Source of the DNA: BJGV01 sp003230615
Lineage (GTDB): Bacteria > Pseudomonadota > Gammaproteobacteria > Burkholderiales > Nitrosomonadaceae
Direction: 5' to 3'
Assembly (NCBI GenBank): GCA_963663215.1
Contig: OY760140.1
Span: forward strand, 1,612,001 to 1,676,000
DNA: 64,000 bases
Shown here: in pieces, positions 1 through 8,946 of the stretch
Layout of the letters: every line of letters begins with the position of its first letter
How positions within the stretch are numbered: the stretch's first letter is position 1
The notes under the pieces: generated by a model
Databases searched by the model: none
What the model was told of the DNA's origin: nothing
What the model saw: only the letters and a program-made list of their open reading frames with translations
Translations under genes and position numbers: made by a program

Positions 1-429
1 GTTGCTGAGGATAACACGCGCCAAGTGCCAGTAATGCTGCACCGTGCAATTTTAGGATCATTAGAACGCTTCATTGGCATTCTCATCGAGAATCATGCTG
101 GAGCACTTCCCTTGTGGCTTTCACCGAATCAGGTAGTGGTACTGAACATTTCTGAACGACAAGCAGATTACGCAAAAAAAATAGCTGAAGAACTAAAGCG
201 CAATGGCATCCGAGCACATGCGGACTTGAGAAATGAAAAAATACCCTATAAAATACGGGAATATAGTTTACAAAAGCTGCCCTACCAGATCATTGTGGGT
301 TCCAAGGAAGTAGCAACTCAATCGGTTGCTGTGCGTACCCGGTCTGGTTCTGATCTTGGTCAAATGTCTCTTCAGGTATTTATTGAACGCCTTAAAATAG
401 AGATATCTACGAAGATAGGCGCAGCTTAA
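1..429 (+). CDS. thrS: Threonyl-tRNA synthetase, C-terminal part (5' truncated by window edge)
   Basis: Frame 1 is open from the first base to the stop at 427-429, so the gene begins outside the window. The 142 visible residues are the end of the class II catalytic core and the anticodon-binding domain (HRAILGSLERF near the start, then the alternating beta/alpha fold with LPLWLSPNQVVV and YQIIVGSKE). The enzyme charges tRNA-Thr in the cytoplasm. It lies 27 bases upstream of the infC start, the usual thrS-infC-rpmI-rplT order. Identity is secure from the domain plus context, although the catalytic motifs are not visible. Confidence 0.95.
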   Translation, partial: VAEDNTRQVPVMLHRAILGSLERFIGILIENHAGALPLWLSPNQVVVLNISERQADYAKKIAEELKRNGIRAHADLRNEKIPYKIREYSLQKLPYQIIVGSKEVATQSVAVRTRSGSDLGQMSLQVFIERLKIEISTKIGAA

Positions 430-445
430 TTTATTTAACAAACTC

Positions 446-459
446 GGGGAACTACTATA
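446..459 (+). promoter_or_regulatory. infC ribosome binding site with non-canonical ATA start codon
   Basis: GGGGA at 446-450, a 6-base spacer and ATA at 457-459. The site decides the infC start. In the IF-3 family a rare start codon lets IF-3 repress its own translation; that this happens here is inferred from the family. Confidence 0.7.
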
Positions 460-1119
460 GCTCAGGAAAAAGTAGCACGTGTCAATTATGAGATTAATGC
501 GCCGGAAGTGCGTTTAATAGGTGTGAAAGGAGAACAGATAGGTATCGTCGCTCTGGAGAGCGCTATATCTTTGGCGGAGGAGGCTGAGATAGATTTGGTT
601 GAAATTGCTCCCACTGCCAAGCCTCCAGTATGTCGTTTAATGGATTATGGCAAGTTCCGTTATCAAGAAAGTAAGAAAAAACACGAGGCTAAGCTAAAGC
701 AAAAACAAGTACAAATCAAAGAAGTAAAATTCCGTCCGAATACAGACGACGGTGACTATAATATCAAGCTTCGCAACTTGATTGGCTTCTTAGCGGAAGG
801 AGGCAAAGCTAAGGTTACGCTCCGTTTTCGCGGACGTGAAATGGCGCATCAGGAATTCGGTGTACGCCTACTTGAGCGAGTAAGAAACGACTTGGATACT
901 TATGCGACAGTAGAGCAGTTTCCAAGAATGGAAGGACGACAAATGGTAATGGTTCTATCACCCAAGAAAAAGGAGGTGAAGACGGCCAAGCCCAAAGAAA
1001 CCAAGCTGAAGGAAATTAAACCAAATATGGTTGAGGAAGACAACAACGCAACACAGAATCCCAAGAATTTGGAAACAAATTTTACGGTTGAAACTAAAAC
1101 AACAGCTGAGAAGCTTTAA
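457..1119 (+). CDS. infC: Translation initiation factor IF-3, probable ATA start
   Basis: IF-3 binds the 30S subunit and checks initiator tRNA and start codon choice. No ATG lies at the expected N-terminus. The conserved beginning (VNYEINAPEVRLIGVKGEQ) is in frame with an ATA at 457-459, placed 6 bases after a GGGGA motif (446-450). IF-3 genes typically use AUU, AUC or AUA starts as part of autoregulation, so I take ATA 457 as the start; a GTG at 508 would cut off conserved residues. Length is 220 aa against about 175-180 usual. The core ends at MEGRQMVMVLSPKKK, and about 48 extra Lys/Glu/Asn/Thr-rich residues follow. Confidence 0.92.
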   Translation: MAQEKVARVNYEINAPEVRLIGVKGEQIGIVALESAISLAEEAEIDLVEIAPTAKPPVCRLMDYGKFRYQESKKKHEAKLKQKQVQIKEVKFRPNTDDGDYNIKLRNLIGFLAEGGKAKVTLRFRGREMAHQEFGVRLLERVRNDLDTYATVEQFPRMEGRQMVMVLSPKKKEVKTAKPKETKLKEIKPNMVEEDNNATQNPKNLETNFTVETKTTAEKL

Positions 1120-1290
1120 AAATGAAGTGGCGAAACACTGAAGATTAGCTGTAAATGTGTATATATAGTTGCGGGTCTGGTAAAAACCATATCTTACCTT
1201 TTAGTAAAAAAAACCAAGTGATGTTTAGGTTATAAAAGCTTTCGAGTTAGGAAACACCTAGCGTCATCTTAAAACAACAGGAGTTATGTC

Positions 1291-1488
1291 ATGCCCAAAA
1301 TGAAGACCAAGCGCGGTGCCGCCAAGCGCTTTAAAGTAAGGGCTGGCGGTAGTATCAAACGCTCGCATGCATTCAAGCGCCATATCCTCACAAAAAAAAC
1401 TACCAAGAATAAGCGCCAGCTGAGAGGGACTACCGAGGTTAATCATAGTAACGTAGCGTCTGTACACGCTATGATACCCTACGCCTAA
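1291..1488 (+). CDS. rpmI: 50S ribosomal protein L35
   Basis: Sixty-five residues, the normal L35 length, starting MPKMKTKRGAAKRFKVRAGG and ending in a basic tail. It is a small basic protein of the large ribosomal subunit. AGGAG sits at 1280-1284, just upstream of the ATG. The rplT start follows 11 bases after the stop, so the two are co-transcribed. The 171-base gap between infC and rpmI is long and may hold the L20-responsive control region known from other bacteria; I could not identify that structure by eye. Confidence 0.97.
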   Translation: MPKMKTKRGAAKRFKVRAGGSIKRSHAFKRHILTKKTTKNKRQLRGTTEVNHSNVASVHAMIPYA

Positions 1489-1499
1489 GGAGAAACGTC

Positions 1500-1859
1500 A
1501 TGCCTAGAGTGAGACGTGGTGTAACGGCTCATGCCCGCCACAAGAAAGTGTTGAATTTAGCCAAGGGATACCGCGGACGCCGCAAGAATGTTTATCGAAT
1601 CGCCAAGGAAGCGGTAATGAAAGCAGGGGAGTACGCTTACCGGGACCGTCGTCAGAAGAAGCGTCAATTTCGTGCCCTTTGGATCACTCGCATTAACGCC
1701 GCTGCGCGTGAATGTGGCCTATCCTACAGCGTCTTCATGAGAGGGTTAAAGAAAGCTGCAATCGAGGTAGATCGAAAAGTTCTGGCTGATATCGCTGTCT
1801 TTGACAAGCCAACCTTCGTGAAATTAGTTGAACAAGCTAAAGCCAGCCTCGCTACATAG
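1500..1859 (+). CDS. rplT: 50S ribosomal protein L20
   Basis: 119 residues, standard for L20, beginning MPRVRRGVTAHARHKKVL with the basic N-terminal arm and the globular RNA-binding C-terminal part. L20 is needed early in 50S assembly and in many bacteria represses the infC-rpmI-rplT operon. Start supported by AAGGAG about 6 bases upstream. Followed by a hairpin and T-tract before pheS. Confidence 0.97.
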   Translation: MPRVRRGVTAHARHKKVLNLAKGYRGRRKNVYRIAKEAVMKAGEYAYRDRRQKKRQFRALWITRINAAARECGLSYSVFMRGLKKAAIEVDRKVLADIAVFDKPTFVKLVEQAKASLAT

Positions 1860-1885
1860 CTGGCCATAGCGAAAGAAGCGGTAAG

Positions 1886-1921
1886 GAGGCTAGGGGTAGG
1901 AACGCCTTGGCCTCTTTTTTT
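1886..1921 (+). terminator. Intrinsic terminator (possible attenuator) between rplT and pheS
   Basis: GAGGC at 1886-1890 pairs with GCCTC at 1909-1913; the stem extends to about 10 pairs with two G-U wobbles and is followed by a run of T (1914-1921). It may end the rplT transcript or attenuate read-through into pheST. No Phe-rich leader peptide like the enterobacterial pheM is visible in the 100 bases before pheS, so plain termination is more likely. Confidence 0.75.
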
Positions 1922-1960
1922 CTTGTACTGTTAGGGTAGCCCGTCCTACATTGTGTTCCC

Positions 1961-2992
1961 ATGAACAACAACCTAGAAAACCTTCTCAATGAAGCTAAAA
2001 ACCTGTTCGATAGCATAGATAATACTACTGAGCTTGAACAGGCAAAGGCCCGCTATCTTGGCAAAAATGGCGTGCTAACTGAGATGCTGAGGGGATTGGA
2101 AAAGCTTTCCCCCGAAGAACGACCTATCATGGGTAGCCACATCAACAAGTTGAAGGAGGCATTAGAATCAACCATTAATTACCGTCGTGAAACGATTCTG
2201 TCCAAAGAAATGGAAGCGCAATTGACTGGAGAAGCGATTGATGTAACCCTATCAGGACGTGGCCTGGGAATAGGTGGCTTGCACCCAGTGACAAGAACAC
2301 TGGAACGCATCGAATTATTATTCCGTTCAATTGGCTTTACCGTGGCCTCAGGCCCCGAGATCGAAACTGATTTCTACAATTTTACTGCACTTAACATCCC
2401 AGAAAATCATCCAGCACGAGCAATGCACGACACGTTCTATATTGCTGATGAATCAAATGAGTATTTGCTGCGCACCCATACATCACCAGTTCAAATCCGT
2501 TACATGCAAAGTAAGCAACCACCAATCAAGGTGATTGCACCAGGTCGGGTGTACCGATGTGATTCTGATGTGACCCATACACCTATGTTCCATCAAGTAG
2601 AGGGTTTATGGATAGACGAAAATGCCAATTTTTCAGCTCTAAAAGGCATATTGGTGGATTTTATGAAAAAATTCTCAGAACATGAGGAGTTGTCGACTCG
2701 CTTCCGCCCTTCGTTCTTTCCGTTTACTGAACCCTCGGCCGAGATGGATATTAGCTGTGCTATGTGCAACAACAAAGGTTGCAGAGTATGCGGATACACT
2801 GGTTGGCTGGAAATACTGGGTTGCGGAATGGTACACCCCAAAGTCCTGAAACATGTCAACATAGATAGTGAAAAATACATTGGTTTTGCCTTCGGGGTGG
2901 GTGTAGAACGATTAGCGATGCTAAGGTATGGGGTGAACGATATACGAATGTTTTTTGAAAATGATTTACGGTTCTTGAAACAGTTTAATTGA
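1961..2992 (+). CDS. pheS: Phenylalanyl-tRNA synthetase alpha subunit
   Basis: 343 residues. The N-terminal coiled-coil region (about 1-90) is followed by the class II catalytic core with HPARAMHDTFY, RTHTSPVQIRYM, and the C-terminal motif 3 GFAFGVGVERLAMLRYG. It forms the alpha2-beta2 enzyme that charges tRNA-Phe together with the adjacent pheT product. pheT begins 39 bases downstream on the same strand. Confidence 0.97.
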   Translation: MNNNLENLLNEAKNLFDSIDNTTELEQAKARYLGKNGVLTEMLRGLEKLSPEERPIMGSHINKLKEALESTINYRRETILSKEMEAQLTGEAIDVTLSGRGLGIGGLHPVTRTLERIELLFRSIGFTVASGPEIETDFYNFTALNIPENHPARAMHDTFYIADESNEYLLRTHTSPVQIRYMQSKQPPIKVIAPGRVYRCDSDVTHTPMFHQVEGLWIDENANFSALKGILVDFMKKFSEHEELSTRFRPSFFPFTEPSAEMDISCAMCNNKGCRVCGYTGWLEILGCGMVHPKVLKHVNIDSEKYIGFAFGVGVERLAMLRYGVNDIRMFFENDLRFLKQFN

Positions 2993-3031
2993 AACTATAA
3001 ATTGCGCCTTCTGCAATAATAGCAAATAACT

Positions 3032-5410
3032 ATGAAATTTCCTGAGAGCTGGCTTCGCACTTTAGTTAACCCATCGCTTTCAAGTAGCGAGCTAGCTCAT
3101 TCGCTAACCATGGCTGGTCTGGAGGTGGAGGCCATTGAGTCTGCCGCGCCAGACTTTAACAAAGTAGTAGTGGCTGAAGTACTGTCAGTAAAGAAGCATC
3201 CGAATGCAGATCGTCTTAATGTATGCCAGGTAAATGTAGGTGAAGCTATACATAATAAGCCCCTACAAATTGTTTGTGGCGCCACTAACGTTTGTGTCGG
3301 GGCGAAAGTACCATGTGCACTGATCGGTGCACAATTGCCGTTTATGAACATTAAACAGGTTAGAGTACGTGGAGTGGAATCATTTGGTATGTTATGTTCA
3401 ACTAAAGAACTAGGTATAGGCGAAGCAACAGAGGGGCTATTATTGCTTCCCAGTGATGCGCCAACAGGCACAGATTTACGCAATTACTATGAGCTTGACG
3501 ACAAACTCTTTACGCTGAAGTTAACCCCTAACCGTGCTGATTGCTTAGGACTGTCAGGTGTAGCGCGAGAAGTAGCAGCAATTGTTTCAGCAAAACTTAA
3601 CCCGATTGAAATTAAGCTAGTCAAAAGTGAGATCTGCGATGCCTTGACTGTGCACGTAGATGAGCCAGATGCATGCCCGCTTTATTGTGGTAGGGTAATA
3701 CGTAACATTCATCTAGACATACCCACGCCAACATGGATGACTCGACGATTAGAACGAAGTGGAATACGCGCAGTCAACTCGGTTGTAGATGTAACTAATT
3801 ACGTGATGCTAGAAACTGGTCAGCCAATGCATGCTTTCAATCTTGCAAAGATTGCTCGTGAACTTTCAGGAATTATTCATGTACGCTACGCTAATTCAGG
3901 CGAAAAACTACTATTATTAAATGGCGAAAACCTTACGCTGCAATCTGATATGTTACTGATCGCTGATGAAGTTAACCCCCTGGCATTGGCGGGCATCATG
4001 GGCGGAAGCGAGAGTAGGGTAGAACAGGGCGCTACCGACCTATTCCTTGAAAGCGCATTTTTCAGCCCTAGAGTAATAGCCGGAAAAAGCCTTCAACTTG
4101 GAATCAGTTCAGATTCAGCTCACCGCTTCGAACGTGGTGTAGATTTTGCAACCACGCGCAACGCAATGGAACGAGCCACAAGTTTGATACTAGATATCTG
4201 TGGTGGCCATGCAGGACCAATTACTGAAGTAAAGGGGAAAATGCCCCAACGTAACCCTATTCTCCTGCAAATGAAGCGAGTACAACTTATACTGGGCATT
4301 AATCTTGATAAAAACAAGATAACTGAATTGTTGCAGCGCTTGCAATTCAGTTTTTCTATTAAAAAAGAAATATTTCATGTGATACCACCAACATATAGAT
4401 TTGATTTAGTTATTGAAGAAGATTTAATCGAAGAAATTGCGCGCATTTATGGATATAACCGTATTCCAGCTAATTTACCGCTCGTAAGTTTGAATATACA
4501 GCCTGAACCTGAGGCAGTCCACACGCCAATGCAACTACGAAGAATTCTTGTAGCACGTGATTACCAGGAAGTAATTAATTACGCATTTGTAGACGCAGAG
4601 TGGGAGAAAAATTTTTCTAATAATTCAACACCTGTAATGTTGAAAAATCCCATTTCTAGTCAGATGGGTGTAATGCGCAGCAACTTAATTGGAGGACTTA
4701 TTTCAAACCTACAATTTAATCTTAACCGCAAGCAAACTAGAATTCGATTGTTTGAGATTGGGTCCTGCTTCGCTAGAGAGAATGAAACTTACGTACAATT
4801 AGAAAAACTAGCTGGACTGTGCTATGGTGATATCGTGGCTGAGCAATGGGGTTTACCTGAACGCAATGTAGATTTTTATGATGCCAAGGCTGATATTGAA
4901 GCGTTATTCTGGCCAGAAATCATAAGTTTTGAAGGAACATCCCATCCCGCTATACATCCTGGCAAATCAGCACAGATCCGCCTAGGTGAAAAAATCGCTG
5001 GTTGGCTAGGAGAACTTCACCCCCGTTGGCAACAGAAAGCAGATTTACCCAAATCTGTTGTGCTATTTGAACTTGACCTTGATAGCTTGATGAGGCGAAC
5101 CTTACCAACGGTAGGAGAAATTCCAAAATATCCGTCTGTACGACGCGATATTGCTGTGATAGTAGCAGATGGTATCAATGCCCAATCACTGCTAGAGAGT
5201 ATGCGGGCCTTGAATTCACCCATCATTTCAGAAATTGCCCTGTTTGATGTTTACCGTGGCAAGGGAATGACGCGTGGTAAAAAAAGTCTTGCATTCTGTG
5301 TGTTATTACAAGATACTAAAAAAACGTTAACCGACGCAGAAGCAGATTTCGTCATCACGAAATTGATAAAGATTCTGGAAAATAAATTTGAAGCAAAACT
5401 CCGTAATTAA
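3032..5410 (+). CDS. pheT: Phenylalanyl-tRNA synthetase beta subunit
   Basis: 792 residues, full length. The N-terminal EMAP-type tRNA-binding domain (about 40-150, containing HPNADRLNVCQV) is followed by the B3/4 and B5 domains, the catalytic-like core and a C-terminal ferredoxin-fold anticodon-binding domain (about 700-792, PKYPSVRRDIAV). It works as a complex with PheS. The ihfA start is 62 bases downstream, the standard order in Proteobacteria. Confidence 0.97.
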   Translation: MKFPESWLRTLVNPSLSSSELAHSLTMAGLEVEAIESAAPDFNKVVVAEVLSVKKHPNADRLNVCQVNVGEAIHNKPLQIVCGATNVCVGAKVPCALIGAQLPFMNIKQVRVRGVESFGMLCSTKELGIGEATEGLLLLPSDAPTGTDLRNYYELDDKLFTLKLTPNRADCLGLSGVAREVAAIVSAKLNPIEIKLVKSEICDALTVHVDEPDACPLYCGRVIRNIHLDIPTPTWMTRRLERSGIRAVNSVVDVTNYVMLETGQPMHAFNLAKIARELSGIIHVRYANSGEKLLLLNGENLTLQSDMLLIADEVNPLALAGIMGGSESRVEQGATDLFLESAFFSPRVIAGKSLQLGISSDSAHRFERGVDFATTRNAMERATSLILDICGGHAGPITEVKGKMPQRNPILLQMKRVQLILGINLDKNKITELLQRLQFSFSIKKEIFHVIPPTYRFDLVIEEDLIEEIARIYGYNRIPANLPLVSLNIQPEPEAVHTPMQLRRILVARDYQEVINYAFVDAEWEKNFSNNSTPVMLKNPISSQMGVMRSNLIGGLISNLQFNLNRKQTRIRLFEIGSCFARENETYVQLEKLAGLCYGDIVAEQWGLPERNVDFYDAKADIEALFWPEIISFEGTSHPAIHPGKSAQIRLGEKIAGWLGELHPRWQQKADLPKSVVLFELDLDSLMRRTLPTVGEIPKYPSVRRDIAVIVADGINAQSLLESMRALNSPIISEIALFDVYRGKGMTRGKKSLAFCVLLQDTKKTLTDAEADFVITKLIKILENKFEAKLRN

Positions 5411-5472
5411 GTATAAATGAACAAACTTAGTGTAAGTCCAAAAATCAATAATCAAGTAAGGAGAAAAAAAGT

Positions 5473-5778
5473 ATGACCTTAACAAAGGCTGAATTATCAG
5501 ATTTATTATTTGAGAAAGTTGGCTTAAACAAGCGTGAGGCCAAAGATATGGTGGACTCTTTTTACGAAGAGGTTCGTACTGCACTACAAAATGGCAATGG
5601 GGTCAAGCTATCAGGCTTCGGAAATTTCCAGTTACGCGACAAACCACAACGTCCTGGCCGTAACCCCAAGACCGGAGAAGAGGTCCAGATTACTGCGCGA
5701 CGCGTGGTGACTTTCCACGCCAGTCAAAAATTGAAGGCAATGGTGGAAAAAACCCATAATGGGAAGCATATCACCTAG
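5473..5778 (+). CDS. ihfA: Integration host factor alpha subunit
   Basis: 101 residues of the HU/IHF DNA-bending family, with the DNA-arm signature PGRNPKTGEEVQITARR near residues 63-79. Position after pheT is typical of the alpha subunit rather than HU. IHF bends DNA and assists transcription, replication and recombination. AAGGAG precedes the ATG. The 3' end overlaps the start of the MerR gene by 20 bases, implying co-translation. Confidence 0.96.
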   Translation: MTLTKAELSDLLFEKVGLNKREAKDMVDSFYEEVRTALQNGNGVKLSGFGNFQLRDKPQRPGRNPKTGEEVQITARRVVTFHASQKLKAMVEKTHNGKHIT

Positions 5779-6145
5779 CAGTGCTTTGCCGCCCATTCCG
5801 GCAAAGCGTTATTTCACTATAGGCGAAGTTAGTGTGCTATGTTGCGTCAAGCCACATGTGCTGCGCTACTGGGAGCAAGAATTCTCGCAATTGAAGCCGG
5901 TTAAACGTCGAGGCAACCGCCGTTACTATCAGCACCATGAAGTATTGCTAATCCGCCTTATTCGAGAACTACTCTACGGTCAGGGATTTACCATCAATGG
6001 TGCTCGTAGTCGTCTAGAACAAGATATGTCTGAACCAATATCTAACACAACAAGCGCTTCTTCTGTTGCTGAACTCCTTACACCAGTTAATTTGGCAATG
6101 TTACAAGGTGAAATTAAGAACGTTGTATCTTTGCTTCGATCATGA
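5759..6145 (+). CDS. MerR-family transcriptional regulator
   Basis: 128 residues with an N-terminal winged-helix MerR domain (about 16-84): YFTIGEVSVLCCVKPHVLRYWEQEF, then KRRGNRRYYQ and LIRLIRELLYGQGFTINGARSRL. No C-terminal metal-binding cysteine cluster is visible, so this is not a metal sensor of the classical type. It is the uncharacterised MerR protein that regularly follows ihfA in Proteobacteria, overlapping it by 20 bases. Target genes cannot be told from the sequence. Confidence 0.9.
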   Translation: MGSISPSSALPPIPAKRYFTIGEVSVLCCVKPHVLRYWEQEFSQLKPVKRRGNRRYYQHHEVLLIRLIRELLYGQGFTINGARSRLEQDMSEPISNTTSASSVAELLTPVNLAMLQGEIKNVVSLLRS

Positions 6146-6220
6146 TTTGTTTTGCCAGTTTGTTCTCATTCTGTACAGTACTAGACACTAAAATCAATTC
6201 CTTACGTTAAGGCTTGTTGC

Positions 6221-6226
6221 TATAAT
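6221..6226 (+). promoter_or_regulatory. -10 element of tRNA-Pro promoter
   Basis: Perfect TATAAT ten bases before the tRNA-Pro gene. A clear -35 hexamer is not visible (TTCCTT at 6198-6203 has 17-base spacing). Placement ahead of a stable RNA gene supports it. Confidence 0.5.
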
Positions 6227-6235
6227 CCGCACCTT

Positions 6236-6312
<77 letters not shown>

Positions 6313-6418
6313 GTAAATTGGTTGGTTGGTCAATAATTACATATATTTTAGATCTAATATCAGTTGAATTGCGTGCTTCATTTCCTGAATAATTTCAAAA
6401 TAACTTGGCTCTTTCCAA

Positions 6419-7159
6419 ATGCGCATATTACTCAGTAACGACGACGGATATTTTGCGCCAGGTCTAACCTCGCTTGTCGAAACACTTTCCTCTATTGCAG
6501 ACACAGTAGTAGTTGCGCCAGAGCGCGACCGTAGCGGTTCTAGTAATTCGCTTACGCTAGATCGCCCTCTAAGTTTGCACAAATCTCACAATGGTTTCTA
6601 TTATGTAAACGGTACACCCACAGACTGTGTGCACCTAGCAGTTACTGGCATGCTTGATAAACTACCAGATATGGTGATATCCGGTATCAACGATGGCGCT
6701 AATATGGGCGACGACACTATTTACTCAGGCACAGTTGCTACTGCCACTGAAGGGTTCTTATTAGGTATACCTTCGCTTGCCCTGTCTCTCGCAAATGTTT
6801 CCGATGAAAATTTCTCTACTGCTGCACGTGTTGCAACTGATATTGTACAACGATTTAAACAAAACAAATTCCATGAGCCGATACTACTTAACATTAATGT
6901 ACCTGATATTCCGTACGAGCATCTGCAGGGCATTGAAGTAACACGACTTGGACGACGCCACAAAGCTGAAGCGGTAGTCAAATCACAAAGTCCACGTGGC
7001 GAAATAGTATACTGGGTGGGAGCAGCAGGTGCAGTTCAGGATGCCGGCGAAGGCACGGATTTTCATGCAATCCAACTGAATCGAGTATCGGTCACACCAC
7101 TACAAATTGACCTGACCCAATACGGACAGATAGATACAGTAAAACAGTGGCTAAAATAA
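6419..7159 (+). CDS. surE: 5'/3'-nucleotidase SurE
   Basis: 246 residues. The N-terminus MRILLSNDDGYFAPGL carries the metal-binding NDDG, followed by VAPERDRSGSSNSLTL and GTPTDCVHLA; SGINDGANMGDDTIYSGTVATA is the family signature. SurE hydrolyses nucleoside monophosphates and is associated with stationary-phase survival. First gene of a surE-pcm-nlpD cluster. No obvious Shine-Dalgarno precedes the ATG, but the N-terminal motif fixes the start. Confidence 0.96.
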   Translation: MRILLSNDDGYFAPGLTSLVETLSSIADTVVVAPERDRSGSSNSLTLDRPLSLHKSHNGFYYVNGTPTDCVHLAVTGMLDKLPDMVISGINDGANMGDDTIYSGTVATATEGFLLGIPSLALSLANVSDENFSTAARVATDIVQRFKQNKFHEPILLNINVPDIPYEHLQGIEVTRLGRRHKAEAVVKSQSPRGEIVYWVGAAGAVQDAGEGTDFHAIQLNRVSVTPLQIDLTQYGQIDTVKQWLK

Positions 7160-7218
7160 CGAACATATATTCAGAGTTTTTGTATGTTGAAGATTCTACA
7201 TTTTAGGGGATATTGAGT

Positions 7219-7881
7219 TTGAATATCTACCATTCAGGTATCGGTATGACTTCTCAGCGTACCCGCGTGCGTATGATCGATCGTTTACGCAGACAAAATA
7301 TTGTGGATGAAGTGGTTTTGACAACAATGAACTCTGTTCCACGTCACATTTTTGTCGAGGAAGTTCTGGCAAGTCGTGCCTACGATGATGTTGCACTACC
7401 TATTAATTTTGAACAGACCATTTCAAGCCCATTTATTGTGGCACGCATGAGTGAATTGCTACGAGCAGGCTCAAATCTTGGTAAGATTCTTGAAATTGGG
7501 ACAGGCTGTGGCTACCAAACAGCTATATTGGCGCAACTGGCAGATGAGATTTATTCAATCGAACGCATCGGGCCGCTACTCGCCCGCACTCGTGCCCGTC
7601 TGCGAGAGCTTCGTCTTAACAATGTTCGCTTAAAGCATGCAGATGGCCTCCTTGGACTACCTGAAGTCGCGCCATTCGATGGTATTATTATGACGGGTGC
7701 AACTACGCATGTTCCTTCTACATTACTGGCACAATTGGCGATCGGTGGTAGAATGGTTTTTCCCAAAGGAAGCCAAGAACAATATCTGTGCGTAATTGAA
7801 CGCAACTCGCAAGGTTATGCCGAAACTATTCTGGATGAAGTGAGATTTGTGCCAATTCTGTCAGGTACCGTAAAAGATTAA
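7219..7881 (+). CDS. pcm: Protein-L-isoaspartate O-methyltransferase
   Basis: About 220 residues. The protein repairs damaged isoaspartyl residues using S-adenosylmethionine. SAM motif I is visible (KILEIGTGCGYQTAILAQL), with the pre-motif VPRHIFVEEVL and the post-motif GRMVFPKGS. I chose TTG at 7219 because AGGGGA (7205-7210) lies 8 bases upstream; TTG 7213 would be too close, and ATG 7246 is an alternative. It lies 59 bases after surE and 24 bases before the nlpD start. Confidence 0.94.
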   Translation: MNIYHSGIGMTSQRTRVRMIDRLRRQNIVDEVVLTTMNSVPRHIFVEEVLASRAYDDVALPINFEQTISSPFIVARMSELLRAGSNLGKILEIGTGCGYQTAILAQLADEIYSIERIGPLLARTRARLRELRLNNVRLKHADGLLGLPEVAPFDGIIMTGATTHVPSTLLAQLAIGGRMVFPKGSQEQYLCVIERNSQGYAETILDEVRFVPILSGTVKD

Positions 7882-7905
7882 GCTATACAGAATGAGAAAT
7901 AGAGA

Positions 7906-8946
7906 ATGAAAGATAGTGAATTGAAACTGGAAAGCTTGGACAGTAACGGCCTTCCCACCACTGTTGTTGAGAACTTCGAGCATACCCAATCTCAAGGGAG
8001 ATCTTTCCCTGCCTTGTTTTTGCTACATTCCATTCTTTGTCTTCTGATTGTCGGTTGCGTCTCCACTCGACACGCTCCAATAACCAAAAGCGCTCCGCCC
8101 ACAGAGAGCAAGTCTCTAAAAGCTACTAAGTCTTATACTGTGCAGAAAGGCGATACACTTTACAGCATTGCGCATAACCATGGTATTGATTACATGGATT
8201 TAGCAGAGTGGAATAGTATAGGAAACCCTAGCGCTATAAATGTCGGTCAACAACTTAGTTTATCTTCGCCTACTCAACTAGCAAAGCCATCTATTTTTGC
8301 GCTCCCTGGGCCGGAACCATTATCAACGGTCAAGCCCATTCCTGAAGCTACTCCAACATCAAACGAAGATCCTGCTTCTCCCGTTGTTACGTTGAAAATT
8401 GAACCCAAGGCTTTGAAACTAGCATACTCGGAGCAAGCAGTATCACAGTTGAAGGAATCTGAGAATGCACATCCAGTAGCTATGACAAATACAACAGACG
8501 AAAAACATACTGAAATAAAAAGCGCCTCTGTGCCATCTTCCACGGATATTACTCATGAGGATAGCGGCATTGAATGGATCTGGCCTACCGAAGGAAGGGT
8601 ATCAAGCCATTTTTCAGAAAGTACTAAAGGTATGGATATTTCAGGTAAGACAGGGCAACCTGTTTTGGCTTCCGCTAAGGGAAAAGTAGTCTACAGCGGC
8701 ACTGGATTACGTGGCTATGGCCAGCTCATTATCATAAAACATAACAGCACCTACCTTAGCGCTTATGCTCATAACAGAAAACTCCTGGTGAAGGAAGGAC
8801 AAACAGTATCTAAAGGACAAAAAATAGCAGAAATGGGAAATACCGACAGCAAACTGGTAAGGCTTCATTTTGAAATCCGCAAGAATGGGAAACCAGTGAA
8901 CCCACTCAAACATCTGCCAGAACATTTGCCAGAGACATCTGGATAA
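7906..8946 (+). CDS. nlpD: NlpD-like lipoprotein, LysM plus degenerate M23 domain (amidase activator)
   Basis: 346 residues. A hydrophobic segment ends in a lipobox (IVGC, Cys51), then a LysM peptidoglycan-binding domain (about 76-121, YTVQKGDTLYSIA), a low-complexity linker, and an M23 domain (about 230-335). The first zinc His is missing (KGMD instead of HxxxD) and the HxH motif reads RLH, as in NlpD/EnvC proteins that activate amidases rather than cut peptidoglycan. About 35 polar residues precede the hydrophobic segment, so the true start may be downstream. Third gene of surE-pcm-nlpD; no rpoS follows. Confidence 0.9.
   Translation: MKDSELKLESLDSNGLPTTVVENFEHTQSQGRSFPALFLLHSILCLLIVGCVSTRHAPITKSAPPTESKSLKATKSYTVQKGDTLYSIAHNHGIDYMDLAEWNSIGNPSAINVGQQLSLSSPTQLAKPSIFALPGPEPLSTVKPIPEATPTSNEDPASPVVTLKIEPKALKLAYSEQAVSQLKESENAHPVAMTNTTDEKHTEIKSASVPSSTDITHEDSGIEWIWPTEGRVSSHFSESTKGMDISGKTGQPVLASAKGKVVYSGTGLRGYGQLIIIKHNSTYLSAYAHNRKLLVKEGQTVSKGQKIAEMGNTDSKLVRLHFEIRKNGKPVNPLKHLPEHLPETSG

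Noticed and set aside
1860..1960. pheM-type leader peptide for pheST attenuation
   Set aside because: A hairpin with T-run is present but no Phe-rich short ORF precedes it.
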